Assembly: GCA_026710825.1 (NCBI GenBank)
Contig: JAPOQH010000010.1
Location: 1 to 64,000, forward strand
DNA: 64,000 bases
Direction: 5' to 3'
Origin: Chloroflexota bacterium
Lineage (GTDB): Bacteria > Chloroflexota > Dehalococcoidia > Lucifugimonadales > UBA3495
The position numbers and the translations under genes are program-made. Position 1 is the stretch's first letter. Each line of letters starts with the position of its first letter. Under the pieces are notes generated by a model, which worked only from the letters and a program-made list of their open reading frames with translations, had not been told where the DNA came from and ran no database searches. Positions 13,157-21,115 of this stretch are shown in pieces.

Positions 13157-14647
13157 GTGAGCGCCAATCCGTCACAATCGGAGGAGGCAAACGTCCTCCT
13201 CTGTCGTTTCTGCGGCCACCTCAACGACCTGTCCACACCGGCCTCTCGGTGCGCCCAGTGCGGTGCGTTCTCCGGCCTTGAGACCGTCGCCGCCGCCGAG
13301 GCACAGCTGCGTTCCCGCCGGGTTCGCCTTGACTTCCTCCGCAATCGTTTGACGCGGGTCGCCATCGTCGTTCTGCCGTTGCTCGGCCTGTTGATGTACG
13401 TCCTCTGGGCCTACACCGGCCTGCCGCCGGACCCTCCTCAGCCGTCCACCGCCATCGGCGACACTTCCGTTGTTCCCGCCCCCGGTGATTGGCCCCAGGC
13501 CAATGGCGGCGCCACCAACTCATCCGCCGCCGGGCTACCGTCCCTGTCGCTCAGCGATGCGCCCGAAACCTTGTGGGAATACACCGCCGGCGCTCCCATA
13601 GTGGCGCCCCCTGCCGTCGCCGGTGGCCGCGTCTTTGTGACCGCCGAGGACGGTAGCGTCGTCGCGTTGGATCGTGACACCGGCGCACTCCTCTGGCGTT
13701 ACGACTCCGGCCTCCTCGCTGCCGTTACCCCTGCAATATCCGACGGATTGGTGTTCGTGGTGTTCAAGCCGGGCGTTGTTTCAGCGCTGGATGAAACCAC
13801 CGGAGATGTGGTCTGGTCCAAACGCCTTCCGGTTGCTTCTCTACCGTCGCCCGCCGTGGCCGACGGACGCTTATTCGTCGCCGAGACCGATCGCGACCGC
13901 CTGCTGGCCCTGGACGCTGCCACCGGCGAAACCCTGTGGGACTATCGGCTGAGCGATTGGGTCGTCGCCCCGCCGGCTGTCAACGATGGCCTGCTCATCG
14001 CCACCTCCAACGATGCTAGGATCCACGTCCTCAACGTCAATACCGGAAAACTCCGCATGATTTACAACGCCGGCGAGGGACGCTGGACTCGCGGCAGTCC
14101 CGTGGTGACCGACGACCTGCTCCACGTCAGCAGTAATGGCGTCCGGCGCGACGGCAACCGGGCCCGCGTCTGGGGCATCGATTACCGCGGACACCGCTAC
14201 CCGCTGGAACGCCCCATCTATTACGTGCGTACCCAGTTGGCGGTTTGGGGCTTTGCTAAGCAGCCGCCGGTCCAGCAGGGCACCGTCTGGTCCACCAGGA
14301 TCGCCAGCAAGCAACCCTACCAGCCCGCCGTGTCAGACCAAATCGCCGTAGTAGCCGATGCCGCCGGTCCGGTCTTCGGACTCGACGCTGCCAACGGCTC
14401 GATCCAGTGGGAAACCGACCTCTCCGTCGACGTCACCACTCCTGCTACCATAGCCGGCCCGGTCGCCCTCATCGGCGACGAACACGGCCGCGTGACAGCG
14501 CTATCCGTCGCCGACGGCTCCCAGCAATGGACCGCAACCCTGGAGGGCCCCGTCGCCGCTGCTCCCATCGTAGCCGGCGACCTGCTCCTGGTGCCAACCG
14601 CCGGCAACGGCGGCACGCTGACCGCCCTAAAATCCCCTCTCCCTTGA
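13157..14647 (+). CDS. membrane-anchored PQQ-type beta-propeller protein with zinc ribbon
   Basis: This 496-residue protein starts with GTG. A two-CxxC zinc ribbon (CRFCG about residues 16-20, CAQCG about 32-36) is followed by a charged helix and one membrane span (VAIVVLPLLGLLMYVLWAY, about 70-88). The rest is a series of PQQ/WD-like blades (repeated VVALDRDTGALLW, VSALDETTGDVVW, LLALDAATGETLW), so the propeller should lie outside the membrane. No catalytic quinoprotein residues are evident, so it is probably a scaffold or ligand-binding propeller. The 3' end is interrupted by a repeat whose TGA sets the present stop; a second, in-frame end lies at 14701-14818. Confidence 0.82.
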   Translation: MSANPSQSEEANVLLCRFCGHLNDLSTPASRCAQCGAFSGLETVAAAEAQLRSRRVRLDFLRNRLTRVAIVVLPLLGLLMYVLWAYTGLPPDPPQPSTAIGDTSVVPAPGDWPQANGGATNSSAAGLPSLSLSDAPETLWEYTAGAPIVAPPAVAGGRVFVTAEDGSVVALDRDTGALLWRYDSGLLAAVTPAISDGLVFVVFKPGVVSALDETTGDVVWSKRLPVASLPSPAVADGRLFVAETDRDRLLALDAATGETLWDYRLSDWVVAPPAVNDGLLIATSNDARIHVLNVNTGKLRMIYNAGEGRWTRGSPVVTDDLLHVSSNGVRRDGNRARVWGIDYRGHRYPLERPIYYVRTQLAVWGFAKQPPVQQGTVWSTRIASKQPYQPAVSDQIAVVADAAGPVFGLDAANGSIQWETDLSVDVTTPATIAGPVALIGDEHGRVTALSVADGSQQWTATLEGPVAAAPIVAGDLLLVPTAGNGGTLTALKSPLP

Positions 14648-14675
14648 TCGGAGAGGGCCAGGGTGAGGGTGAAAT
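14634..14675 (+). repeat. dispersed repeat CCCTCTCCC-TTGATC-GGAGAGGG
   Basis: An inverted repeat (CCCTCTCC, 14635-14642, with GGAGAGGG, 14650-14657) is followed by CCAGGGTGAGGGTGA. A second copy of the palindromic part is at 50877-50901. Here it sits inside the last codons of the propeller gene and supplies its stop codon. Such elements recur in many bacterial genomes and probably spread as non-autonomous repeats. Confidence 0.75.
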
Positions 14676-14700
14676 CCCGTTCGCCCATACCTGATGGAAA

Positions 14701-14818
14701 ACCAACCTGGGAAGGTGCGGTTGCCGCTCCCCCGGTGGTCTCCGCCGATCTGATGCTCGTGCCTACCGCCGGCAACGGCGGCACGCTGACCGCCGTAAAA
14801 TCCGCCGCAAACGCATAA
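14701..14818 (+). pseudogene. duplicated 3' end of the PQQ-propeller gene
   Basis: Reading in the same frame as the upstream gene, this segment encodes WEGAVAAPPVVSADLMLV, PTAGNGGTLTAVKS and AANA before TAA. It parallels the residues just before the upstream repeat (LEGPVAAAPIVAGDLLLVPTAGNGGTLTALKS). 39 bp (14597-14635 versus 14765-14803) differ at one position, and the offset of 168 bp is a multiple of three. The original C-terminus was probably duplicated with, or displaced by, the repeat insertion. Confidence 0.75.
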
Positions 14819-14878
14819 CTCACCCCGACCTCACCCGGTACCTTGAGACCAACATCGTCTGGGCGAAAACCGCTGTCA

Positions 14879-14910
14879 ATGTAGGGGCGAATAATTGTTC
14901 GCCCCTACAT
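14879..14910. repeat. palindromic repeat GTAGGGGCGAATAATT..., near-perfect copy
   Basis: ATGTAGGGGCGAA and TTCGCCCCTACAT form a perfect 13-bp inverted repeat around TAATTG. It lies between the converging propeller and Rieske genes, where it could end transcription from both sides. The family includes 48114-48140 (strong) and 1000-1025 and 9139-9165 (diverged). Confidence 0.85.
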
Positions 14911-14933
14911 CGGTTTCATGGAGACTTGACCGT

Positions 14934-16238
14934 CTACTTGCCGTTGCGCTGTTGGGAGCCGTCGGGGTAGAGGTCTTCCCACAGGGCGTCGCGCCAGTCC
15001 ACGCCTACGGGCAGGACGGCCTGCGCGGGCCGGAGCATGTAGTAGTTGTCGCCGGCGCCGGGCGGGATGCCGCCCTCGGCTACGGTGCGGGTAGCCTGCA
15101 ATAACTGCCGACGCGCGTAGATGATGGCCATGTCGGTGCGGCTCAGATTCTCGCGGGTGCGGTCGACGATGTGGCCCATGCTCTCCTGCACCGCAACGTC
15201 CTGGGCGTTCACGCCGTCGATGCCGCTGAAGGTCTCGGTCTTCTGCACCGACCGGTCAATCATCCAGTTGTTGTCCCGGTTGACCCTGGTGCGGAAACTG
15301 TCGCGCATATGCTCTGGCCCGCGCCCATAACTGCGATCCATCTCCGTGCGTTCTTCAGATTCGATTGGGTCGTCGTAGGAGAGGTCCCAGTTCCAGACCA
15401 TGACGCTGTTGTCGTCCATGGGGACCCACATGTGGCCGGACGCTAGGAAGCCCACCGGCCCCGGCCGTCCGCGATAACCGCGCTGGCTGGCGCGAATCTG
15501 GTGGAAGGGCATGATGAAGTGGTAGGCGCGGACGTGGTTGCCCTCGTCGCCCAGTGAGCGGATGCCTGCATAGCGGTAGCCGTAGTCGGTGATGTCCACC
15601 TCAAGTTCCGGCGGTTTGCCCTGCACATGGGGCGAGTCGACGCGCAGGCCGGCGTGCTTGGTGTCGGGGCGCAGCGTGCGGTGCAGGATGGTGGCATGGG
15701 CGGAGTCGATGCCGCCTTCCAGCGCCTGCAGCCAGTTGCACTCCTGCATGTTCTTGGTCACGTGGCGATGGGTGTCCGCGACGGCGGCCCACTCGAACTT
15801 GGGCGGCGGCGGCATGTGCTTTTTCGGCCCCATGTATGCCCAGATGACGCCGCCCATCTCCATGGTCGGGTAGGCCGTGGTGGTCATCTTGGACGGAAAG
15901 TCGCTGTCGGCCGGCTCGTTCATCATGTCGGTGCACTGGCCGTTCACGTCGAATTTCCAGCCGTGATACACGCAGCGCAGGCCACACTCTTCGTTCCGTC
16001 CCAGCCACAGCGACACCAGGCGGTGGGGGCACAGTTCTTCCAGCAGGCCAATGCGGCCATCGGTGTCGCGGAAAGCGACCAGCTGCTCACCCAGGAGCTT
16101 CACGCGAACGGGTTCGCCATCCGGTTCGGCCAGTTCCCACGAAAGCAGGGCCGGCATCCAGTACCGGCGCATCAACTCGCCCATGGGTGTCCCGGGGCCG
16201 ACCTGGGTCAGCGCAATGTTATCTGCCTGCGAAATCAT
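14934..16238 (-). CDS. Rieske non-heme iron oxygenase, large subunit (phthalate dioxygenase-like)
   Basis: This 434-residue ring-hydroxylating-type oxygenase is complete. The Rieske 2Fe-2S ligands are C70, H72, C89 and H92 (CPHR...CVYHGW). The mononuclear iron site is D178, H181 and H186 (GGIDSAHATILH). Such enzymes hydroxylate or demethylate aromatic and related substrates and need an electron-supplying reductase, which is not in the window. ATG 16238 follows GAGGAGGT by a normal spacing; the longer frame to 16289 is not needed. It is divergent from the amidohydrolase at 16382, which may share its regulation. Confidence 0.92.
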   Translation of the reverse strand: MISQADNIALTQVGPGTPMGELMRRYWMPALLSWELAEPDGEPVRVKLLGEQLVAFRDTDGRIGLLEELCPHRLVSLWLGRNEECGLRCVYHGWKFDVNGQCTDMMNEPADSDFPSKMTTTAYPTMEMGGVIWAYMGPKKHMPPPPKFEWAAVADTHRHVTKNMQECNWLQALEGGIDSAHATILHRTLRPDTKHAGLRVDSPHVQGKPPELEVDITDYGYRYAGIRSLGDEGNHVRAYHFIMPFHQIRASQRGYRGRPGPVGFLASGHMWVPMDDNSVMVWNWDLSYDDPIESEERTEMDRSYGRGPEHMRDSFRTRVNRDNNWMIDRSVQKTETFSGIDGVNAQDVAVQESMGHIVDRTRENLSRTDMAIIYARRQLLQATRTVAEGGIPPGAGDNYYMLRPAQAVLPVGVDWRDALWEDLYPDGSQQRNGK

Positions 16239-16381
16239 GGCGGCGTTACCTCCTCGGGTGCGGATGGAATCAGGCCGGCGTCGGCCCATCAGCGTTCCAA
16301 GACGTCAGGCCGCATTATACAAAAATCGGCATGGCATGTATCCTTCCGCTCGTTTTAGCCGTTACGTGAGGTGGTTTGCCC

Positions 16382-17167
16382 ATGCTGATTGTAGATACCC
16401 ATGTCCATATCGGACGCGACCACTACGAACCCGTCGAAATGCTGCTGGCGCAGATGGAGCTGAACGGCGTCTCCAAAACGGTCCTGGTGCAGTCCACGGC
16501 GACGCTGGACAACTCCTACGTGCTGGAGTGCATCGGGCGGTTCCCGGGTCGCTTCTCAGTGGTGTGCCGCGTGGATGTTGACGATCCGGCCGCGCCGGAC
16601 ACGCTGGACAGCCTGCAGGCGGCGGGCGCCGAGACGCTGCGCATCCGCAACTTTCATCGCTCGCCCGGCAATGATCCGCTGGCGATCTGGCGGGCGGCTG
16701 CCAACCTGGGCGTGTCAGTGAGCGTGGGTGGGCCGGCCGACGGTTACGCGTCGCCCGAGTTCGATGCGCTGGTGGCCGAACTGCCCAACCTGACGTTCAT
16801 CCTGGAGCACCTGTGCGGCATGGGCATCCACGCCATCGGCGCGCCGGAGATGCCGCCAGAATCGACCTACCGAAAGGCGCTGGAGTTGACCCGTTATCCA
16901 AACACCGTCATCAAGATTCACGGCATGGGAGAGATCAGCGACCCGCCGTTCCCGTATCGCAACACGCCGCCGTGGGTGCGGATGGCCTACGACGCGTTCG
17001 GGCCGGACCGGATGGTGTGGGGATCCGACTGGCCGCGCTGCACCAACCGGGAGGGATATCGCAACTCCCTGCGCTACACGATCCAGCAGATGGAGTCGTG
17101 GTGCCCCCAGGATGATATAAGCAAAATCTTCGGTTCGACGGCGCTCAAACTGTGGCGGTTTGCCTGA
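16382..17167 (+). CDS. amidohydrolase-2 family metal hydrolase
   Basis: This 261-residue TIM-barrel hydrolase has the N-terminal DTHVHIG metal motif (about residues 5-11), an internal HLCGMGIHA histidine region and the C-terminal VWGSDWPRC motif with a metal/catalytic Asp. Members include lactonases and decarboxylases such as 2-pyrone-4,6-dicarboxylate hydrolase, acting in aromatic degradation. Divergent orientation to the Rieske oxygenase supports a shared pathway, as an inference. ATG 16382 is chosen because GAGGTGG lies 7 nt upstream. Confidence 0.87.
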   Translation: MLIVDTHVHIGRDHYEPVEMLLAQMELNGVSKTVLVQSTATLDNSYVLECIGRFPGRFSVVCRVDVDDPAAPDTLDSLQAAGAETLRIRNFHRSPGNDPLAIWRAAANLGVSVSVGGPADGYASPEFDALVAELPNLTFILEHLCGMGIHAIGAPEMPPESTYRKALELTRYPNTVIKIHGMGEISDPPFPYRNTPPWVRMAYDAFGPDRMVWGSDWPRCTNREGYRNSLRYTIQQMESWCPQDDISKIFGSTALKLWRFA

Positions 17168-17255
17168 TGGTGCGTTTATCGTAGTGTCTCCGGCAGAGTC
17201 TCGTTGGCTTGCCCATCGGAGATAACTAAGTTCAAAACCAACAGGAGTGTACCGG

Positions 17256-18422
17256 ATGATTGATAGATACGTGAAATACTTTGGTTGCGCAGCCATCCTG
17301 CTTGCAGTCATAGCATTGGTCGGGTGTGGACAGGAGGAACCGGCCAGCCCAGCGACATCTGAACCCACCGCCGCCGTCCAGCCGTCGCCCGAAGCAATGG
17401 AAGCCACCGCGGCGCCTACCACCACCGAAGCGACGGCGATGGACAACCAGGGCGTTAGCCGGCTCCAAACTGTTCGAGATCGGGGTACGTTGATATGCTC
17501 CAGCAACAACAGCCTGGCCGGCTTCGGTTTCCTCGATTCCGGCGGCAACACCGTGGGGTTCGACATCGACCTGTGCCGCGCCGTTGCCGCCGCAGTTCTG
17601 GGCAATCCCGACGCAGTGGAATTTCGACCGACCACCGCCGCCGAGCGCGGTCCGGCCATCCAGTCGGGCGAAGTCGACATCATGTCGCGCAACACCACCT
17701 GGACCAGTTCCCGCGACGCGGCCTGGGGCAACTTTGCGCAGACCATGTTCTTTGACGGTCAGGGGTTCATGATACCGAAGAGCCTGGGCGTCACCAGCAT
17801 GATGGAACTGAGGGACGCGAAGATCTGCGTGCAGCAGGGCACCACCACGGAGCTGAATATCCAGGACTTCGATAACCAGAACGCGATGAACTTCGACATC
17901 CTGACCTTCCCGGACAACGTTTCGAGCAACGAAGCGTATATCAGCGGCCAGTGCGACTCGCTGACCACGGACCGCTCCGGCCTCGTCAGCACCCGCGCCG
18001 GCTTCGATAACCCCGACGACCACACCATCCTTCCGGGCACCATATCCGAAGAACCTCTGGGGCCGGTGGTTCCCCACGGCGACGATCAGTGGTACGACGT
18101 CGTCAAGACCGTAATGGCCATCCTGATCTACGCCGAAGCGTACGGCGTGACCTCGGACAGCGTGCCCGCCGCCGCTACCGGCAACACCAAGGTCGACCGC
18201 CTGATGGGGCTGGAAGGCTCATTCGGGCAGGAAGCCCTGGGCTTGTCGAACACGGTGGCGCAGGACGTGATCCGTGGAGTCGGGAATTACGGAGAGATTT
18301 ACGACCGCCACCTGATCCCGCTGGGACTGGAACGCGACGGCAGCCGCAACGCCCTGTGGGCCAACGCCCCTTGCGCCGATTGCCCACGCGGCGGGCAGAT
18401 CTACGCCGCTCCGTTGCGGTAA
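17256..18422 (+). CDS. amino-acid ABC transporter binding lipoprotein 1 (AapJ-like)
   Basis: This 388-residue solute-binding protein has a lipoprotein signal ending LALVGC-type (ALVGC, Cys24) followed by a Pro/Thr/Ala-rich linker. The SBP_bac_3 domain runs to the end, with GFDIDLCRAVAAAVLG and DIMSRNTTWTSSRD as in general L-amino-acid binding proteins of the AapJ/BztA type. The AGGAG site at 17243-17247 favours ATG 17256 over GTG 17247. It is the first gene of a transporter cluster reaching 23212. A close paralogue follows immediately. Confidence 0.9.
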   Translation: MIDRYVKYFGCAAILLAVIALVGCGQEEPASPATSEPTAAVQPSPEAMEATAAPTTTEATAMDNQGVSRLQTVRDRGTLICSSNNSLAGFGFLDSGGNTVGFDIDLCRAVAAAVLGNPDAVEFRPTTAAERGPAIQSGEVDIMSRNTTWTSSRDAAWGNFAQTMFFDGQGFMIPKSLGVTSMMELRDAKICVQQGTTTELNIQDFDNQNAMNFDILTFPDNVSSNEAYISGQCDSLTTDRSGLVSTRAGFDNPDDHTILPGTISEEPLGPVVPHGDDQWYDVVKTVMAILIYAEAYGVTSDSVPAAATGNTKVDRLMGLEGSFGQEALGLSNTVAQDVIRGVGNYGEIYDRHLIPLGLERDGSRNALWANAPCADCPRGGQIYAAPLR

Positions 18423-18431
18423 CAACGCATA

Positions 18432-18450
18432 AACCGGCCAAACGGTTTTT
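18432..18450 (+). terminator. weak stem-loop after the first binding protein
   Basis: AACCG-GCCAAA-CGGTT followed by TTT lies 10 bp after the stop. The five-base-pair stem is weak, so it is more likely an attenuator or RNA 3'-end protector than a full terminator. Confidence 0.4.
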
Positions 18451-18612
18451 GCTTGGTCGGGCAGTCAACCCGCCCCAAATCAATTCTCTCGGTGACAGAT
18501 TCTGCAAACACGATAACGCAGATGCAATGAGGCGTCACAACAAACATGGTAGAATCAGCCACGAGTAAATCTCGGAGTCTACGTGACCGATAGTACAGGA
18601 GGACCATTACAG

Positions 18613-19779
18613 ATGAAGCGAACTATAAAGTATCTAGCTGGAGCAGCGCTCATAGTCGCGCTGGTGGCAGCGATGGCCTGCGGACAGGAAGAGCCGCCCG
18701 CGCCGGCCGCCGTCGAACCCACCGCAGCGGTGACCCCCACCGACGTGATGGAAGCCACTGCCGCACCCACGGCCACCGAGGCCACATCAATGGACACCCA
18801 GGGCGGCGGCCGCCTCGACGCGGTTCGCGCTCGCGACAAGGTCATCTGCGCCAGCCGCAACGACGTGCCCGGCTACGGCTACGTTGACGACAGCGGCAAC
18901 AACGTCGGTTTCGACATCGACCTGTGTCGCGCTCTGGCCGCCGCCGTGTTGGGCGACCCCAACAAGATCGAGATTCGCCTGATCACCGCCGCCGAACGCG
19001 GACCGACCATCCAGTCCGGCGAGGTCGATATGCTGGTCCGTACCGTTACGTGGACCACCTCCCGAGACGCCCAGTGGGGCAACTACGCCCAGACCATGTT
19101 CTACGATGGCCAGGGCTTCATGGTGCGGAAGGACCTGGGCGTGAGCAGCGCTCTGGACCTGGGTGGCTCCAGCGTCTGCGTGACCCTGGGCACCACCACC
19201 GAACTCAACCTCCAGGACTTCTCCAACCAGAACGGCCTGAACCTGGAAGTGCTGACCTTTGAGGACACGCCCGCCGTGGTCGCCGCCTACGAAAGCGGAC
19301 AGTGCGACGCCTTCACCAATGACCGCTCGCAGTTGGCGGCGTTGGGGACCGGCCTGCAAAATCGGGCTGACCACGTGATCCTGCCAGAGACCATCTCCGA
19401 GGAGCCTCTGGGTCCGGTGGTCCCCCACGGCGACGACCAGTGGTTTGACATCGTCAAGACCGTCATGGGCATCCTCATCTACGCCGAGGCCTACGGAGTA
19501 AACTCCGGCAACGTCCCGTCCGCCGCCACCGGCGACACCAAGGTTGACCGCCTGATGGGCCTGGAAGGCGCATTCGGCCAGGAGACCCTGGGACTCAGCG
19601 AGACTGCGGCGCAGGACGTGATCAGAGCCGTTGGCAACTACGGCGAGATTTACTCCCGGAACCTGGGCCCCGACGGCATCGACCTGCCGCGGGAGAATGG
19701 CCGCAACGCTCTGTGGGCCAACGCTCCCTGCCAGGACTGCCCCAAGGGCGGCCAGATTTACGCCGCGCCTCTGCGCTAA
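18613..19779 (+). CDS. amino-acid ABC transporter binding lipoprotein 2 (AapJ-like paralogue)
   Basis: This 388-residue paralogue of the preceding gene has the same architecture: signal ending AAMAC (Cys23), a Pro/Thr-rich linker and the SBP_bac_3 domain. Long stretches are conserved between the two (SEEPLGPVVPHGDDQW, VKTVMGILIYAEAYGV, ALWANAPC-DCP-GGQIYAAPLR at the end). The most different parts are the middle of the ligand domain (SALDLGGSSVCV versus SMMELRDAKICV), so ligand range may differ. ATG 18613 follows CAGGAGGACC. It shares one set of permeases and one ATPase with its twin. Confidence 0.9.
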   Translation: MKRTIKYLAGAALIVALVAAMACGQEEPPAPAAVEPTAAVTPTDVMEATAAPTATEATSMDTQGGGRLDAVRARDKVICASRNDVPGYGYVDDSGNNVGFDIDLCRALAAAVLGDPNKIEIRLITAAERGPTIQSGEVDMLVRTVTWTTSRDAQWGNYAQTMFYDGQGFMVRKDLGVSSALDLGGSSVCVTLGTTTELNLQDFSNQNGLNLEVLTFEDTPAVVAAYESGQCDAFTNDRSQLAALGTGLQNRADHVILPETISEEPLGPVVPHGDDQWFDIVKTVMGILIYAEAYGVNSGNVPSAATGDTKVDRLMGLEGAFGQETLGLSETAAQDVIRAVGNYGEIYSRNLGPDGIDLPRENGRNALWANAPCQDCPKGGQIYAAPLR

Positions 19780-19811
19780 ACAACGCGCATAGCGGCAAAC
19801 CCTGGACTGCG

Positions 19812-19842
19812 AGGGCGGGTTACGAATAACCCGCCCTTATTG
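19812..19842 (+). terminator. strong stem-loop between binding protein 2 and permease genes
   Basis: AGGGCGGGTTA-CGAA-TAACCCGCCCT is a perfect 11-bp stem with a tetraloop, followed by TATTGTT. It could end most transcripts after the binding protein, giving excess binding protein over membrane subunits as is usual for such operons. TAGAAT at 19871, 22 nt before the permease start, may be a -10 for separate expression. Confidence 0.8.
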
Positions 19843-19897
19843 TTGGGTGTCTGAGAGCAGGGCTTTGGGTTAGAATGTCGCCCAGCGTTGGCAAAAT

Positions 19898-21112
19898 ATG
19901 CAGAACCCCGAAACCACACTTCCCAGCATCCTCACCTACCAGGGCATACCGGTCTGGCGGCATGCGCAGATCATCCAATGGGTCGCGCAGATAGCGTCCG
20001 CGATCCTGGTGGTGGCGCTGGTCATGTGGTTTTTCGGCAATATGGCGTTTGCTATCGAGGATCGGGAAATCCCCTTCGGATTCAGCTTCCTGGGCCGCGA
20101 ATACCAGACGCCCATCGGTGAACATGTCCTTCCTTACAAGTCCTCCGATTCCTTCCTCTACGCCCTGGTCGTAGCGGCTACGAATACCCTCGTAGTGGCC
20201 GTTATCGGAGTAATACTTGCCACACTGCTGGGCATTTTCATAGGCGTGTGTCGGCTCTCAACCAACTGGATAGTTTCTAAGCTGGCCACGGTCTACATTG
20301 AATTTTTCCGCAACGTTCCGCTGCTGATCCAGCTTTTCTTCTGGTTCTACATCATCCTGGCGTTGCCAAGAGTACGTGAAGGCTACGTCATCCTGGACGG
20401 GCTTTACGTCAACAACGCCGGCATATCCTTCCCGGGCCCGTCGGCCAGCGGAACCATGCCGGCGCTGGTTTGGCTGGCGTTGGTGGTGGCAGCGGTCGTC
20501 GTTGGAGTGTTCTTGCATCATCGGCTCGTCCGGCGCGAGGAGGAGATCGGCAGACCTTCATATCCGTTCGTGCTCGGTTGCGTGGCAACGGTGGGCATCG
20601 CCGCGATAGCCTGGCTGGTTCTCAGCGGCATTTTCGGCGACGCGCCCTTCTCCATCTCGATGCCGGCGCCCGAGGGCCGTTTCGGACGCATCGACGGCGG
20701 GGTCACAGTCCGTGCGGGGATGCTGGTGCTGCTGGTGGGCCTGGTGATATACACCTCGTCATTCATCGCCGAGATCGTGCGCGCCGGTATCCAGTCCGTG
20801 GGTCGGGGACAGACCGAAGCCGCCCGCGCCCTGGGCCTCTCGCCCATGAACACTCTGCGGCAGGGGACGTTCCCCCAGGCGCTGCGGGTCATCATCCCGC
20901 CGTGGATCAGCCAGTGTCTCAACCTGACCAAGAACAGCAGCCTCGGCGGTGTGGTGGGCTACACCGACCTCACCAACGTGGCGATCACAATGACCCAGAC
21001 TGCGCCGGCAATAAACATCTTCCTGATGCTGATGGCAGCCTACCTGGCCATGAGCCTGACCTGGTCTCTGATTGGCAACCTGTACAACCGCCGCATAGGT
21101 TTCACGGGTTAG
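19898..21112 (+). CDS. amino-acid ABC transporter permease 1 (AapQ-like)
   Basis: This 404-residue HisM-family permease is of the long AapQ/BztB type. It has an early span (IASAILVVALVMWFFG), the start of the transport domain near SFLYALVVAATNTLVVAVIGVILATLLGIFIGV, the FFRNVPLLIQLFFW segment and the EAA loop (RGQTEAARALGLSP) for contact with the ATPase. The insertion between spans (about 160-250) is typical of this subfamily. Its partner starts 3 bp after its stop. Confidence 0.9.
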   Translation: MQNPETTLPSILTYQGIPVWRHAQIIQWVAQIASAILVVALVMWFFGNMAFAIEDREIPFGFSFLGREYQTPIGEHVLPYKSSDSFLYALVVAATNTLVVAVIGVILATLLGIFIGVCRLSTNWIVSKLATVYIEFFRNVPLLIQLFFWFYIILALPRVREGYVILDGLYVNNAGISFPGPSASGTMPALVWLALVVAAVVVGVFLHHRLVRREEEIGRPSYPFVLGCVATVGIAAIAWLVLSGIFGDAPFSISMPAPEGRFGRIDGGVTVRAGMLVLLVGLVIYTSSFIAEIVRAGIQSVGRGQTEAARALGLSPMNTLRQGTFPQALRVIIPPWISQCLNLTKNSSLGGVVGYTDLTNVAITMTQTAPAINIFLMLMAAYLAMSLTWSLIGNLYNRRIGFTG

Positions 21113-21115
21113 CAG

